Positions 8,595 to 19,682 are shown, counted from the stretch's first letter. The stretch is 64,000 nucleotides of DNA from Gramella sp. MAR_2010_147 (GCF_900105135.1 NZ_LT629741.1:1984001-2048000); one strand, 5' to 3'. Notes: a model not told the origin generated them from the sequence alone. Made by a program: numbers and translations.

Positions 8595-10069
8595 TTACCC
8601 TGAATTTCAAATTTTTCAGGAATTATTTGAGGATCAAAATCCCATAATAGCGGAAGGGCAAAATATACCATAAGACTTAAAATTAATATAGATATGATAT
8701 TTAGCCATAACCCGGCTTTTATCATATCCGGGATGTGCAAATAACCAGAGCCAAATACTACAGCATTTGGAGGCGTCGCTACGGGAAGCATAAAAGCACA
8801 GGAAGCTGCAAGAGTTGCTCCAACCATTAAAAAATACGGATGTAGCTCTAATGCAATTGCCATGCTGGCGAGAATTGGGAGAAGCATGGCGGTAGTGGCC
8901 AGATTTGAAGTGATCTCTGTAAGAAAGTTCACCGCTGCAATTAATACCAATATCAGTAAAAATAAAGGCAGATTTTCCAGATTGGTAAGTTGCTCCCCTA
9001 TCCAAATCGCCAGACCTGATTCACCAAAACCTTTAGCCAGAGCCATACCACCTCCAAAGAGTAAAATAATTCCCCAAGGGATCTTAACCGCCTCGTTCCA
9101 GGTAATGAGATTTCTTTTATTCCCTCCCGGAATAATAAATAGAAGCACCGCAGCACTCATCGCAATAATCGTATCGTCAATAAATGGCAAAAATGGCTGC
9201 AATAGAAAACTTCGACTTATCCAGCAAAAGGCTGTAATGCAAAAAACTATAAGTACACGTTTTTCCTGAACACTTATTCTTCCCAACTCCTTCATAAGCC
9301 TCTGGATCTCTTTTTTTCCACCGGGAAACTCCTGCTGTTTAAAATCAAAAGCTTTAGAAGTAAGGTATTTCCAACATATATATAGCAATAAGATTGAAAT
9401 TGGCAATCCCAGGATGATCCATTTCGAAAAGCTAATTTCAAAGCCATATAATTCTTCCACAATACCTGCAAATACTAAATTTGGTGGAGTTCCAATGAGT
9501 GTCGCAATTCCTCCAATTGAAGCACTGTATGCGATTGCAAGCATCAGGGCTTTCCCAAACATCTTATTTTCATTATTTCTAGTCCCAGGGTTATCTTTTA
9601 ACTGGCTTATAATTGCTGTGCCTATTGGCAACATCATTACCGAAGTCGCGGTATTGGAGATCCACATAGATAAAAATGCAGTAGAAATCATGAATCCCAG
9701 AATAATAAATTTAATATTGGTTCCTATTAAATTGATGATATTAAGAGCTATTCTTCTATGTAAACCCCATCGCTCGATGGCCGCAGCAAGTATAAAACCG
9801 CCAAGATAAAGGAACACATATTTATGCCCGAAGGCTGCAGTAGTAAGATCTATATCCAGAGCCCCGGTTAGTGGGAAAAGAATTATTGGCAGAAGTGCAG
9901 TTACAGATATTGGGATTGCTTCTGTAACCCACCAGATCGCCATCCAAAGGGTAACGCATAGTACATCAAATGCAGGTTCAGGCATAGTTTCAGGTTTTCC
10001 AAGTACCTGTAAAATCAGGAATAAGATTGGCCCCGCCATCAAAGCCGCTTTTCTGAAGGCTCCCTTCAT
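8591..10069 (-). CDS. DASS/SLC13-family sodium:anion symporter
   Basis: A 492-residue polytopic inner-membrane transporter of the divalent anion:sodium symporter family. Both signature repeats are visible: SNTATSVMMLPIG with IGTPPNLVFAG in the first half, and TEITSNLATTAMLLPI with ATPPNAVVFGSGY in the second. These SNT and TPPN elements bind Na+ and the carboxylate or sulfate substrate in characterised relatives. Whether this one carries C4-dicarboxylates, citrate or sulfate cannot be told. I use the ATG at 10069 (MKGAFRKAALMAG). An in-frame start at 10156 adds 29 residues of non-membrane sequence unlike the family. The gene converges on the AraC-type regulator with a 4-base overlap. Confidence 0.92.
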   Translation of the reverse strand: MKGAFRKAALMAGPILFLILQVLGKPETMPEPAFDVLCVTLWMAIWWVTEAIPISVTALLPIILFPLTGALDIDLTTAAFGHKYVFLYLGGFILAAAIERWGLHRRIALNIINLIGTNIKFIILGFMISTAFLSMWISNTATSVMMLPIGTAIISQLKDNPGTRNNENKMFGKALMLAIAYSASIGGIATLIGTPPNLVFAGIVEELYGFEISFSKWIILGLPISILLLYICWKYLTSKAFDFKQQEFPGGKKEIQRLMKELGRISVQEKRVLIVFCITAFCWISRSFLLQPFLPFIDDTIIAMSAAVLLFIIPGGNKRNLITWNEAVKIPWGIILLFGGGMALAKGFGESGLAIWIGEQLTNLENLPLFLLILVLIAAVNFLTEITSNLATTAMLLPILASMAIALELHPYFLMVGATLAASCAFMLPVATPPNAVVFGSGYLHIPDMIKAGLWLNIISILILSLMVYFALPLLWDFDPQIIPEKFEIQGN

Positions 10070-10279
10070 TTCATTCAATTTTAAACGGAAGATAATTAAA
10101 TTTATCTCCTTATAAACAGCATCGCTTTTTTCAGTATTAGCAATAGAACAGATCAAAAGATCCTAAAAGAACAATTTCAACCTCTCTTAAGTAGAGTAAA
10201 ATGGAAATCCGATGGACTGGCATTAGAGAATTATTCGATTAATATTTCCGATATTTAAGTTCTAATAAATGCTATACAA

Positions 10280-10741
10280 ATGAAACACTTAGAAATAAAA
10301 GCTGCACTTCAGATTAATAAACCAAAAAAGGTCGTTTTTGAAGCGATCGTAAATCCTGAACAGATGTCTCACTATTTTATCTCTGAAGGTTCTGACAGAA
10401 TGGAGGAGGGAAAGGCTGTAGTTTGGGGATTTCCTGAGTTTCCAGATATGAAAGTTAATGTGCAGGTCTTAAAAGTAAGACCTTATGAAGAAGTTGTTTT
10501 TGAATGGGAAGGAAGTGCCAACCGCAATCTGGAAGTAAAAATACACCTGGAAGAACGACCTGGAAACAGTACGCTTATAAAAATATCAGAAGGAAAAATG
10601 GAGGCTAACGAGGAGGGTATCACCTGGTTTGGAAGAAATACCGAAGGCTGGGCAAATTTTCTTGCCTGTATGAAAGCTTATTTAGAATATGGAATCAATC
10701 TTCGTAAAGGAGGGTTTGATTTTATGGAAGCTCCTGAATAA
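10280..10741 (+). CDS. SRPBCC (AHSA1/START-like) domain protein
   Basis: A 153-residue cytosolic protein with one SRPBCC hydrophobic-pocket domain. The N-terminal pattern INKPKKVVFEAIVNPEQMSHYFIS and the C-terminal WANFLACMKAYLEYGINLR are typical of the AHSA1 (activator of Hsp90 ATPase homologue 1) branch. Such proteins bind lipophilic ligands or act as co-chaperones, and no reaction can be assigned. It is a single-gene unit that converges on groEL across a strong palindromic terminator. The nearness to groEL may be accidental, since the two genes are on opposite strands. Confidence 0.87.
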   Translation: MKHLEIKAALQINKPKKVVFEAIVNPEQMSHYFISEGSDRMEEGKAVVWGFPEFPDMKVNVQVLKVRPYEEVVFEWEGSANRNLEVKIHLEERPGNSTLIKISEGKMEANEEGITWFGRNTEGWANFLACMKAYLEYGINLRKGGFDFMEAPE

Positions 10742-10790
10742 TTTCTTCAAATCGTTCAGGACGTTTCTCTGAGAAATTCTACTAAAAACA

Positions 10791-10820
10791 AAACCCGCTT
10801 CAAATATTTGAAGCGGGTTT
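10791..10820. terminator. Bidirectional terminator between SRPBCC gene and groEL
   Basis: A perfect 14-base inverted repeat: AAACCCGCTTCAAA, two-base loop TA, TTTGAAGCGGGTTT. It is flanked by A-rich sequence on the left and T-rich on the right, so it can serve both converging genes. Confidence 0.92.
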
Positions 10821-10868
10821 TTATTGAAAATAAGTCTGACGCCGAAAAGTTAACGTCTAACTTCTATT

Positions 10869-12527
<1,659 letters not shown>

Positions 12528-12615
12528 TCAGAATATTCTAAATCTGAAAAAATGTGGTTAATTAATTTTTTGAATTTATTTCCTGCGAAATGAGGAAAAG
12601 CTTATTGGCGTGTAC

Positions 12616-12891
12616 TTATACTATTGCCAGTATATCGTCTTCACGCATAATCAGGTAATCTGTACCCTCAAGTTTAAGCTCTGTACCAGCATATTTACCA
12701 TAAAGTACCATATCACCTTCCTTAACGGTCATTTCGTGATCTTTGGTTCCCTTACCTACAGCTACTACTTTACCTTTTTGAGGTTTTTCTTTAGCAGTTT
12801 CAGGAATGATTATACCAGATGCAGTTTTATTTTCTGCAGCAACAGGTTCAATAACAACCCTGTCTGAAAGTGGCTTAACGTTTAGTCCCAT
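12616..12891 (-). CDS. groS: Co-chaperonin GroES (Cpn10)
   Basis: A 91-residue co-chaperonin that caps GroEL. The mobile-loop region is [19 protein letters not shown], followed by [10 protein letters not shown] and the C-terminal [12 protein letters not shown], all normal for the family. It is the promoter-proximal gene of groES-groEL and lies just downstream of the secG terminator, so it starts a separate transcription unit. The leader (12892-12990) has no exact TAnnTTTG; TAATTTTA at 12949-12956 (minus strand) is one mismatch away and may be the -7 element. Confidence 0.98.
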   Translation of the reverse strand: MGLNVKPLSDRVVIEPVAAENKTASGIIIPETAKEKPQKGKVVAVGKGTKDHEMTVKEGDMVLYGKYAGTELKLEGTDYLIMREDDILAIV

Positions 12892-12990
12892 TTTTTTCGA
12901 AATTTTATTATAGGTTAATTAATTTTTCAATGTTGCTAGGGATGTTTCTAAAATTATGCCAGTAGCTTATTTCTGCCAATAGCAAAAAAA

Positions 12991-13019
12991 AAATGCCAGC
13001 TTGTCATAAGCTGGCATTT
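12991..13019 (-). terminator. Terminator of the miaB-secG operon
   Basis: Stem AAATGCCAGCTT / AAGCTGGCATTT with a five-base loop. The run of A just left of it becomes a U-tract for minus-strand transcripts, ending the operon after secG and before groES. Confidence 0.92.
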
Positions 13020-13043
13020 TAAGAATATAATATTATGTGAAAA

Positions 13044-13388
13044 TTACTGAGTACTGTCAGTTCTTACCGGTTGTTGAGCCGGAGTTTGTGTTGCAGGCAT
13101 TTCAGTATTTACAGGTTCATCACTTTCAAAAACTCTGGTTCCAGCCTCGGCCGGAGCATCCATAATTGTAACATTGGAAAGTAAGATTAGCACCAATAAT
13201 AAAGTTGCTAATGTCCAGGTACTTTTATCAAGAAAATCTGTTGTTTTCTTAACACCTCCCATTTGCTGACCCCCGCCACCAAAAGATGAAGATAGTCCCC
13301 CTCCTTTAGGGTTCTGTACCATAATCACAACTACCAGCAAAAATGCTACGATAATTATTAAAGCTAAAAATATAGTGAATGTGCTCAT
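13044..13388 (-). CDS. secG: Protein-export membrane subunit SecG
   Basis: A 114-residue SecG that supports SecA-driven translocation through SecYE. Two hydrophobic helices (about 3-24 and 57-75) flank the characteristic cytosolic loop VMVQNPKGGGLSSSFGGGG. The C-terminal tail of about 35 residues is Pro/Thr/Gln-rich and probably disordered. It begins 2 bases after the TPR gene and is the last gene of the miaB-lptE run. The assignment is secure because of the QNPKGGGL loop and topology. Confidence 0.95.
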   Translation of the reverse strand: MSTFTIFLALIIIVAFLLVVVIMVQNPKGGGLSSSFGGGGQQMGGVKKTTDFLDKSTWTLATLLLVLILLSNVTIMDAPAEAGTRVFESDEPVNTEMPATQTPAQQPVRTDSTQ

Positions 13389-13390
13389 TC

Positions 13391-14269
13391 TTAATCGTTA
13401 TTAATATCTTGTAATTTCTCTATTGCCCGAATTTGGTCTGCAAAGAAACCACTTTTTTCGGGATTTTTCAAAATTAATATTTTATATGCCTGAACGGCTT
13501 TTTTATAGTTCTTCTGCTCTAAATAAACCTTCGCTAAAGTCTCTGTCATCAAGGACTCCGGGGCTGCAACACTCTCTTCTGCGAGATTCGCTTTATTGGC
13601 AATTTTACCGGGTTTTATTTTTGGATTTTTTGAAATAAATTCTTCAATAAGTTCAAATTTCCTTAAACGACCCTCATCTGTTTTTTCTTCTATTTTCTCA
13701 TCATCTCTTTGTACTGGTTCTGCTTTAGTTAGTTTTAGCCATTCTGAAAATGAGTGCGACTCTTTTCCATCAAACTCCAAAGGTTTCCCAATCCCCAGTT
13801 CTTCTTCTGAAGACTCTTCATTCCCAACAGCATGACTTTCTGCTATTTCTGAATGCATAGGCCTTTCAAACAAAGAAGGATCCATCACCCGCTCAGATTC
13901 AGATTGCTTCATCTTGATAGCTTCATTGATATCAAGACTTCGACGCCCATGAACTTCTTCAGCTTCATAGACCGTGATCTGCTTCAATCTTTCCTCCTGC
14001 TCCCTAATTTGTTTTGCAATCTGATTTTGATTGAATTCTGGTGAGGTAATAAAATCAAACAGGATACTCCTATCTGTAGTGTAAGCAGCTGTTTTCTTAA
14101 GCGCTGAATTATAACTAAACTCCTGATGTTCTTTAAGACCTTTTAACCTAATAGCCCTGGCCGCCTGAAAATAAGGTGCTCTAACCAGGATTTTTTCAAT
14201 CTCTCGGGTTTGCTCGGAAGTAATTTCTCCGGGATTATCTAAGAGATATGTTAGCTCTTTTACATCCAT
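13391..14269 (-). CDS. Tetratricopeptide-like protein of the lptE-secG cluster
   Basis: A 292-residue cytosolic protein without signal peptide. The C-terminal part (about 235-290) carries one clear TPR unit, TLAKVYLEQKNYKKAVQAYKILILKNPEKS. The N-terminal part has a helical segment with the pattern REIEKILVRAPYFQAARAIRLKGLKE that is common to this flavobacterial family, and the middle is acidic and charged. Function is unknown; it may be an adaptor. I use the ATG at 14269, because an upstream TTG at 14275 adds just two residues. With the ATG, its first base overlaps the lptE stop (TAATG), which strongly indicates translational coupling. Confidence 0.85.
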   Translation of the reverse strand: MDVKELTYLLDNPGEITSEQTREIEKILVRAPYFQAARAIRLKGLKEHQEFSYNSALKKTAAYTTDRSILFDFITSPEFNQNQIAKQIREQEERLKQITVYEAEEVHGRRSLDINEAIKMKQSESERVMDPSLFERPMHSEIAESHAVGNEESSEEELGIGKPLEFDGKESHSFSEWLKLTKAEPVQRDDEKIEEKTDEGRLRKFELIEEFISKNPKIKPGKIANKANLAEESVAAPESLMTETLAKVYLEQKNYKKAVQAYKILILKNPEKSGFFADQIRAIEKLQDINND

Positions 14270-14772
14270 TACCAATCGGTTAATGCTGCATTAAAAATAT
14301 CCTGAGTTAATCTGGTATATATTTCATCCAGCGCAGTTTGTAAAGCCGCTCCTACTAATTGTGTTTGTGCAGGGTAGTCATAATAGAACGAAAACCTATT
14401 CTCAAAGTCCTTTTCCGGCTCCAGCGTGTTATAATATCTTACGTTTACGGAAATCGTCAATCTGTTTTGTGCTGCTGTATTTTGTGCCGTCGCAGACATT
14501 GGAGAAATATAATACTGGGTAATCTCCCCCTCAAATACCAGGTCTCCATTGGTATTGGTCAAGTTTAAACTTGTTTGATTTAAGATCAGGTCCTGCAATG
14601 AGTTAGTAAACGTCCTGTCTATTCCAGGCTCCACAAGATCTGCATTATTCTGAAAAAAATTGACCTGAAAAGTTTCGGCTTCACCGGTATCTGCTCCTGT
14701 AAAGGAATAAATTCCGCAAGATTGCAGACTTAAAAGTAAGGTAGAGCAAAAAATAAAAAATAGTTTCTTCAT
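14269..14772 (-). CDS. lptE: LPS-assembly lipoprotein LptE-like
   Basis: A 167-residue outer-membrane lipoprotein with a lipobox (LQSC, Cys19) followed by GIYSFTGA, matching the LptE start C-G-x-Y-x-F. LptE plugs the LptD barrel that delivers LPS to the cell surface. The remaining pattern, including RTFTNSLQDLILNQTSLNL and the conserved residues around QYYISPMSATAQNTAAQNRL, fits the Bacteroidota LptE family. It lies in a tight operon with a TPR protein and secG, all envelope-related, and overlaps the next gene by one base. Confidence 0.88.
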   Translation of the reverse strand: MKKLFFIFCSTLLLSLQSCGIYSFTGADTGEAETFQVNFFQNNADLVEPGIDRTFTNSLQDLILNQTSLNLTNTNGDLVFEGEITQYYISPMSATAQNTAAQNRLTISVNVRYYNTLEPEKDFENRFSFYYDYPAQTQLVGAALQTALDEIYTRLTQDIFNAALTDW

Positions 14773-14802
14773 ATGTTTTAGCTGTAAGCCGATAGCTTAA
14801 TA

Positions 14803-16068
14803 CTACAAATTATATTGTTTGATCTTTCTATATAAAGTTCTTTCACTAATCCCCAGTTCATCTGCCGCAGCTTTTCTTTTTCCGCTGTGTCTTTCTAAGG
14901 ATTTCTTAATAAGTTCCAGTTCTTTGTCCTGCAGGGAAAGTGTTTCTTCTTCCTCTATCTCTTCGGCAAAATAATATTTATCTTTTTCTTCCTGCCTTGA
15001 TCCAGCTGAATTCTGTTGCGGAATTTGAAGTACGTTCAATTCATCTTCATCTATATCAGCTTCATCTATATCGTCCCCACTATTACCATAAATTTTTTCA
15101 ATTAAACCTTCATTTTCGTCCTGTACCTGTTTGCTATCTCCCTCCTGCATCAATTTCAAGGTAAGCTTCTTTAGATCATTAAGGTCGTTCTTCATGTCGA
15201 AGAGCACTTTATATAGTATCTCCCTTTCATTGCTAAAATCACCTTCCTTCTTCTTATCTGAAATAACTGCAGGCAGATTACTGCCAACATCTGGAAGATA
15301 ATGTCTTAAATCTGCAGCGCTTATACTTCTGTTTTGTTCAAGAACTGAAATTTGCTCGGCAATATTTCTGAGCTGACGAATATTTCCTCCCCAACGATAC
15401 TTCAGCAATAATGCTACTGCCTCCTCTTCAAGTTTGATTGTAGGCATTTTATACTTAAGTCCGAAATCTGAAGCAAATTTTCTAAAAAGTAAATGAATAT
15501 CATCCTTTCTTTCACGCAGCGGCGGAAGGCTTATCTCTACTGTGCTTAAACGATAATAAAGATCTTCCCGAAATTTGTCTTTCTGGATCGACTCAAACAT
15601 ATTGATATTAGTAGCAGCTACAATACGCACATTGGTTTTTTGAACTTTAGAAGAACCTACTTTAATAAACTCCCCATTCTCCAGAACCCTAAGCAATCTC
15701 ACCTGGGTTGGTAAAGGTAATTCTCCTACCTCATCTAAGAAGATCGTTCCACCATCTGCTACCTCAAAATATCCATTTCTGGTTTGAGTTGCCCCCGTAA
15801 AAGCTCCTTTTTCGTGTCCAAAAAGCTCACTATCTATAGTACCTTCTGGAATTGCACCACAGTTTACTGCTATATATTTCCCGTGTTTTCTATGAGATAA
15901 TGCATGAATTATCTTAGGTATACTTTCTTTACCTACTCCACTTTCCCCGGTTACCAGTACAGAGATATCTGTTGGAGCAACCTGTATGGCTTTCTCAACT
16001 GCACGGTTAAGTTTTGGATCGTCACCTATAATGCCAAAACGTTGTTTAATTGCCTGAACTGATTCCAT
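14803..16068 (-). CDS. Sigma-54-dependent activator without sensor domain
   Basis: A 421-residue AAA+ enhancer-binding protein. The Walker A GESGVGKES (41-49), the sigma-54 contact loop GAFTGA (88-93) and the Walker B GGTIFLDEVGE (107-117) are intact, and a Fis-type HTH closes the protein (AAADELGISERTLYRKIKQY, about 399-418). There is no receiver, GAF or PAS domain at the N-terminus: the AAA+ module begins almost at residue 10. An acidic linker of about 120 residues separates AAA+ from HTH. It lies between miaB and lptE in one run. It should activate RpoN promoters; its targets are unknown, and how its activity is controlled is not visible. Confidence 0.94.
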   Translation of the reverse strand: MESVQAIKQRFGIIGDDPKLNRAVEKAIQVAPTDISVLVTGESGVGKESIPKIIHALSHRKHGKYIAVNCGAIPEGTIDSELFGHEKGAFTGATQTRNGYFEVADGGTIFLDEVGELPLPTQVRLLRVLENGEFIKVGSSKVQKTNVRIVAATNINMFESIQKDKFREDLYYRLSTVEISLPPLRERKDDIHLLFRKFASDFGLKYKMPTIKLEEEAVALLLKYRWGGNIRQLRNIAEQISVLEQNRSISAADLRHYLPDVGSNLPAVISDKKKEGDFSNEREILYKVLFDMKNDLNDLKKLTLKLMQEGDSKQVQDENEGLIEKIYGNSGDDIDEADIDEDELNVLQIPQQNSAGSRQEEKDKYYFAEEIEEEETLSLQDKELELIKKSLERHSGKRKAAADELGISERTLYRKIKQYNL

Positions 16069-16142
16069 TTTTAAGTATTCAGTAGTTAGTAAACAGCAAT
16101 CAGTTAATAAAACATGAACTGTTATACTGTAATTAATAATAA

Positions 16143-17588
16143 TTAGTTGATATCGCTATACCCCACAGGCTCACCAATTAAGGTTGCGCTTGTACAGTCT
16201 TGAATTTTAACCATTACAAAATCACCGATCTTGTAATTTTCTTTTGGAAACACCGTTACCGTATTTCTTTCATTTCTACCACTCCAGTGAGCATCAGATT
16301 TTTTAGATTTCTTCTCAATTAAAACTTCAACGGTGGTTCCTATTACTGAATTAGTATTGTACCTACTATGTTTTTGCTGAAGATCTACGATTTCCTGTAA
16401 CCTTCTTTTCTTGACTTTCTCTGGCACATCATCTTCTAATTTTCTCTCTGCCGTAGTACCTGGTCTCTCAGAATAAGTGAACATGTATCCAAAATCATAT
16501 TTCACATATTCCATAAGAGAAATCGTATCCTGATGATCTTCTTCAGTTTCTGTAGGGAAACCGGTGATAAGATCGTGAGAAATCCCGCAATTAGGGATCA
16601 TTTTTTTGATATTATCGATTAACTCAAAATATTCTTCTCTGGTATGAAGGCGATTCATTTTCTTTAAAATACGATCGCTTCCACTTTGAACAGGCAAGTG
16701 AATATAGTTACAAATATTTCTATAAGCAGCCATTGTTTCAATAACATCCAGGGTCATATCCTGCGGATTCGAAGTAGAAAATCGAATTCTCATTTTAGGC
16801 TGTGCCTCAGCAACCAGTCTTAGAAGCCCTGCGAAATTGGTCGCTGTAGCTTTCTGAATCTCTGTGGCATTTTTGAAATCCTTTTTTAGCCCGCCACCAT
16901 ACCATAAATAACTATCTACATTCTGCCCCAGCAATGTGATCTCTTTATAGCCTTTTGATGCAAGATCGTTCACTTCTTCAACGATACTCTGTGGATCCCT
17001 ACTTCTCTCACGCCCTCTTGTGAAAGGAACCACACAAAATGTACACATATTATCACAGCCGCGGGTAATAGAAACAAAAGCCGACACTCCGTTGCTTTGT
17101 AATCTTACCGGTGAAACATCCCCATAGGTTTCTTCTTTGCTTAAGATTACATTGATAGCATCTCTGCCTTCCTCAACTTCATTTATCAAATTTGGAAGAT
17201 CCTTATAAGCATCTGGTCCAACAACCAGGTCCACGATCTTCTCTTCTTCCAGAAATTTATCTTTCAAACGTTCAGCCATACAACCAAGCACGCCCACCTT
17301 CATTCCGGGATTAATTCTTTTTACTGCGTTATATTTCTCTAAACGTTTCCGTACGGTTTGTTCAGCCTTCTCTCTTATAGAACAGGTATTGACTAGAACA
17401 AGATCTGCTTCTTCCAGATTTTGAGTAGTATTAAAACCTTCTTTAGAAAGAATAGAAGCTACAATTTCGCTATCACTAAAATTCATGGCGCAGCCATAAC
17501 TTTCAATAAACAGCTTACGACTATTATTTGCCTTAGGCTCTATTACCAAAGAGTTTCCCTGTTTCTTCTCGTCTATAATCTTCTCCAT
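16143..17588 (-). CDS. miaB: tRNA methylthiotransferase MiaB
   Basis: A 481-residue radical SAM enzyme that adds a methylthio group to i6A37 of tRNAs reading codons that start with U. The N-terminal UPF0004 domain carries its three cluster ligands (Cys33 in [12 protein letters not shown], Cys69 in NTCSIRE, Cys103 in LGCMAER). The radical SAM motif is CDNMCTFC (Cys178, 182, 185), and a TRAM domain closes the protein (about 410-478). MNFSDSE distinguishes MiaB from RimO and MtaB. It is the first gene of the operon ending at secG and has the best-defined promoter of this region just upstream. Confidence 0.97.
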   Translation of the reverse strand: MEKIIDEKKQGNSLVIEPKANNSRKLFIESYGCAMNFSDSEIVASILSKEGFNTTQNLEEADLVLVNTCSIREKAEQTVRKRLEKYNAVKRINPGMKVGVLGCMAERLKDKFLEEEKIVDLVVGPDAYKDLPNLINEVEEGRDAINVILSKEETYGDVSPVRLQSNGVSAFVSITRGCDNMCTFCVVPFTRGRERSRDPQSIVEEVNDLASKGYKEITLLGQNVDSYLWYGGGLKKDFKNATEIQKATATNFAGLLRLVAEAQPKMRIRFSTSNPQDMTLDVIETMAAYRNICNYIHLPVQSGSDRILKKMNRLHTREEYFELIDNIKKMIPNCGISHDLITGFPTETEEDHQDTISLMEYVKYDFGYMFTYSERPGTTAERKLEDDVPEKVKKRRLQEIVDLQQKHSRYNTNSVIGTTVEVLIEKKSKKSDAHWSGRNERNTVTVFPKENYKIGDFVMVKIQDCTSATLIGEPVGYSDIN

Positions 17589-17621
17589 AATTCTTTAATA
17601 ACCTGTCGGTTTTTAGATTGG

Positions 17622-17652
17622 CAAAGATAGGACTAAAGACAATTCTGACAAA
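17622..17652 (-). promoter_or_regulatory. Bacteroidota-type promoter of miaB
   Basis: Read on the minus strand: TTTG (17652-17649), 19 bases, then TATCTTTG (17629-17622). Both elements match the Bacteroidota housekeeping consensus TTTG-N19-21-TAnnTTTG exactly. The ATG is 33 bases downstream. Confidence 0.75.
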
Positions 17653-17731
17653 GTGACAGAAAAAAATTTATAAATATATACGCAACCTTTCTTCTTTAGT
17701 TGCATCTAAAAGGTAACTAACCGATTTAGAA

Positions 17732-18961
17732 ATGAACAGGCTACTTAATTTTCCGCTCCTATTGGTATTTCTGGTTTTTATTTCCTGTGACGAAGAGGAG
17801 AATTCTAATCTTTCTAATGTCGCTGTTCCTGTTACACAATCTATCGCAGACTTTAGAGCCTCCATTAAGGTGCAGGCACCCAAAACCATAAAGGAGTCAG
17901 GGAAAATATATGCCTGGAACGATTATATTTTCATCAACGATAAAAACGAGGGTGTACATATAATAGATAACACCGATCCTTTTAATCCTCAAAATATTAA
18001 ATTCCTCAAGATTCCAAGAAATATGGACATTGCCATAAAGGACGAAAAACTTTATGCAGATAATGGAATGGACCTGGTGGTCTTTGATATAAGCAACATT
18101 AATAAAATCTCTGAAGTTGGAAGAGTTCAGGATGTATTCCCAAACTATTACGCTACTGCTCCTGAAGGTGTTAATTATGTTGATTTTGAAAGTTTTGATC
18201 CCTCTAAAGAAGTAATTGTTGGATACGTAATTGAAACAAGGAGAATTGAGCATGCAGAGACACGTGGGGATGGCCCTTTCTTTGAGTCAGCCGCAGACGG
18301 AGGAGGAAATTCGGGCACAGGTGGTAGCATGGCCAGGTTTAGCCTCAACGATGACCACTTATATGTTGCCGATGAATCTTCACTTTCTACTTTTGATATT
18401 TCAACACCTTCCAGTCCAGATCTACTAAAGAATGAATATGTAGGCTGGCAGGTAGAAACAATTTTTAATTACGAAAATCATCTATACCTAGGCAGCAGTA
18501 CCGGAATGTATATTTACACTATTGAAGATCCGGCAAATCCTCAGCAAAAATCATTTCTACAACATGTTCGCGGATGTGACCCGGTGGTTGTTAAAGATAA
18601 TTATGCGTATGTAACGATTCGCGGTGGTAATGCCTGTGGTCAAAATATGAATCAACTTGATGTTGTGGATGTATCAGACAAATCCAATCCTAAGCTTGTG
18701 AATTCTTATGAAATGACAAATCCTTATGGACTTGGTGTAAAAGACAACTGGTTATTTGTTTGCGACGGAAATGCAGGCTTAAAAATATTTGGAATAGAAG
18801 AAACCCCTAACCTTAAGTATATCGATCAATTCAGTAACATTAACACCTATGATGTCATCCCCCTTGATGAAAGACTACTTATGGTTGGGGATAATATACT
18901 CTACCAGTATTCCTATAAGGGTAACGAAATTAATTTAATAAGTTCTTTTACTTTGAATTAA
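17732..18961 (+). CDS. LVIVD-repeat lipoprotein
   Basis: A 409-residue lipoprotein: hydrophobic signal segment, lipobox ending FISC (Cys19), then an acidic DEEEN stretch. The body is built from repeated beta-propeller-like units with the LVIVD pattern, for example GVHIIDNTDPFNPQNI, LVVFDISNINKISEVG, LSTFDISTPSSPDLL and LDVVDVSDKSNPKLV. Such proteins are widespread in Bacteroidota and have no known enzymatic role. The protein presumably sits at the outer membrane or cell surface. It is a single-gene unit ending in a clear terminator. Confidence 0.88.
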   Translation: MNRLLNFPLLLVFLVFISCDEEENSNLSNVAVPVTQSIADFRASIKVQAPKTIKESGKIYAWNDYIFINDKNEGVHIIDNTDPFNPQNIKFLKIPRNMDIAIKDEKLYADNGMDLVVFDISNINKISEVGRVQDVFPNYYATAPEGVNYVDFESFDPSKEVIVGYVIETRRIEHAETRGDGPFFESAADGGGNSGTGGSMARFSLNDDHLYVADESSLSTFDISTPSSPDLLKNEYVGWQVETIFNYENHLYLGSSTGMYIYTIEDPANPQQKSFLQHVRGCDPVVVKDNYAYVTIRGGNACGQNMNQLDVVDVSDKSNPKLVNSYEMTNPYGLGVKDNWLFVCDGNAGLKIFGIEETPNLKYIDQFSNINTYDVIPLDERLLMVGDNILYQYSYKGNEINLISSFTLN

Positions 18962-18988
18962 TTCCCTTTTTTGTTTGGTTTTTTTTAG

Positions 18989-19020
18989 AAATCCCCGTGT
19001 AGGGCGGGGATTTTTATTTT
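18989..19020 (+). terminator. Terminator of the LVIVD gene
   Basis: Stem AAATCCCCG / CGGGGATTT (18989-18997 and 19005-19013) with a seven-base loop, followed by a T-rich tract. The tract runs into the stop of the convergent DUF2805 gene. Confidence 0.88.
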
Positions 19021-19315
19021 AATATTTCTTTTTAGAAATTCTATTCCCGGTGATGTGTCTTTGAGAATTACTTTTAAACCTATTCACATCATTCCCTCTT
19101 AATTTCTCATGTTTTGTTTTTCTGCCCTGAACGCGAGCTCTCCATTTTCTCCAGTTACGAGGATGCATTTGCTCTTTCATAAAGATGATCACCTGCTTTT
19201 CTGTTAACCCAAACTGATATTCAATTGCTTCAAAAGTGGTTCTATCTTCCCAGGCCATGGAAATGATTCTATCTATCTGGCGTTCCTCTAATTGAAATTC
19301 TTTCGCAATGCTCAT
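19019..19315 (-). CDS. DUF2805/TIGR03643 small basic protein
   Basis: A 98-residue protein of the DUF2805 (TIGR03643) family. The N-terminal half reads as a helix-turn-helix-like fold: RIISMAWEDRTTFEAIEYQFGLTEKQVIIFM, with the invariant WEDRTTFEAI. The C-terminal half is basic (RARVQGRKTKHEK, then RISKKKY). Basic character and the HTH-like segment suggest nucleic-acid binding, but no function is established. It is monocistronic and lies between two terminators. Confidence 0.85.
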   Translation of the reverse strand: MSIAKEFQLEERQIDRIISMAWEDRTTFEAIEYQFGLTEKQVIIFMKEQMHPRNWRKWRARVQGRKTKHEKLRGNDVNRFKSNSQRHITGNRISKKKY

Positions 19316-19370
19316 TTTTTGTTTAATTTATATAGATTAAAGTTAAACAATTTTACTGAATGACATAAAA

Positions 19371-19397
19371 AAACCCTTTCCGTTTAGAAAAGGGTTT
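19371..19397 (-). terminator. Terminator of rplU-rpmA
   Basis: Stem AAACCCTTT / AAAGGGTTT (19371-19379 and 19389-19397) preceded on the plus strand by a run of A, which gives a U-tract for minus-strand transcripts after rpmA. Confidence 0.88.
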
Positions 19398-19421
19398 CTG
19401 TATAAATATCAGGTTGTTTAA

Positions 19422-19682
19422 TTAAGCTTCGAAAGGCTCAATAGAAACATAAGATTTATCATCTTTCTTCTTAGTAAACTTTACAAGACCATCTACTTTA
19501 GCGTGTAATGTATGATCTTTCCCTGCGTATACATTGTCACCTGGACGATGCGCAGTACCTCTCTGTCTTACGATAATATTTCCTGCAACAGCAGCCTGTC
19601 CGCCAAAGATCTTCACACCTAAGCGTTTCGATTCTGACTCTCTACCGTTCTTGGAACTACCAACTCCTTTTTTATGTGCCAT
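19422..19682 (-). CDS. rpmA: 50S ribosomal protein L27
   Basis: An 86-residue bL27 that reaches toward the peptidyl-transferase centre. It starts [20 protein letters not shown], with no N-terminal leader needing cleavage as in Firmicutes, and contains the conserved [23 protein letters not shown]. It follows rplU by 25 bases, in the usual bacterial order L21-L27. Confidence 0.98.
   Translation of the reverse strand: MAHKKGVGSSKNGRESESKRLGVKIFGGQAAVAGNIIVRQRGTAHRPGDNVYAGKDHTLHAKVDGLVKFTKKKDDKSYVSIEPFEA

Noticed and set aside
9414-9809. 131-residue plus-strand open frame
   Set aside because: It lies entirely antisense to the DASS transporter, whose family motifs are clear; the frame shows no recognisable protein features.
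12892-12990. Possible CIRCE heat-shock operator before groES
   Set aside because: No TTAGCACTC-type inverted repeat can be found; the region is AT-rich with no clear operator.
12991-13019. Candidate riboswitch or RNA between secG and groES
   Set aside because: The fold is a simple stem with U-tract, fully explained as a terminator.
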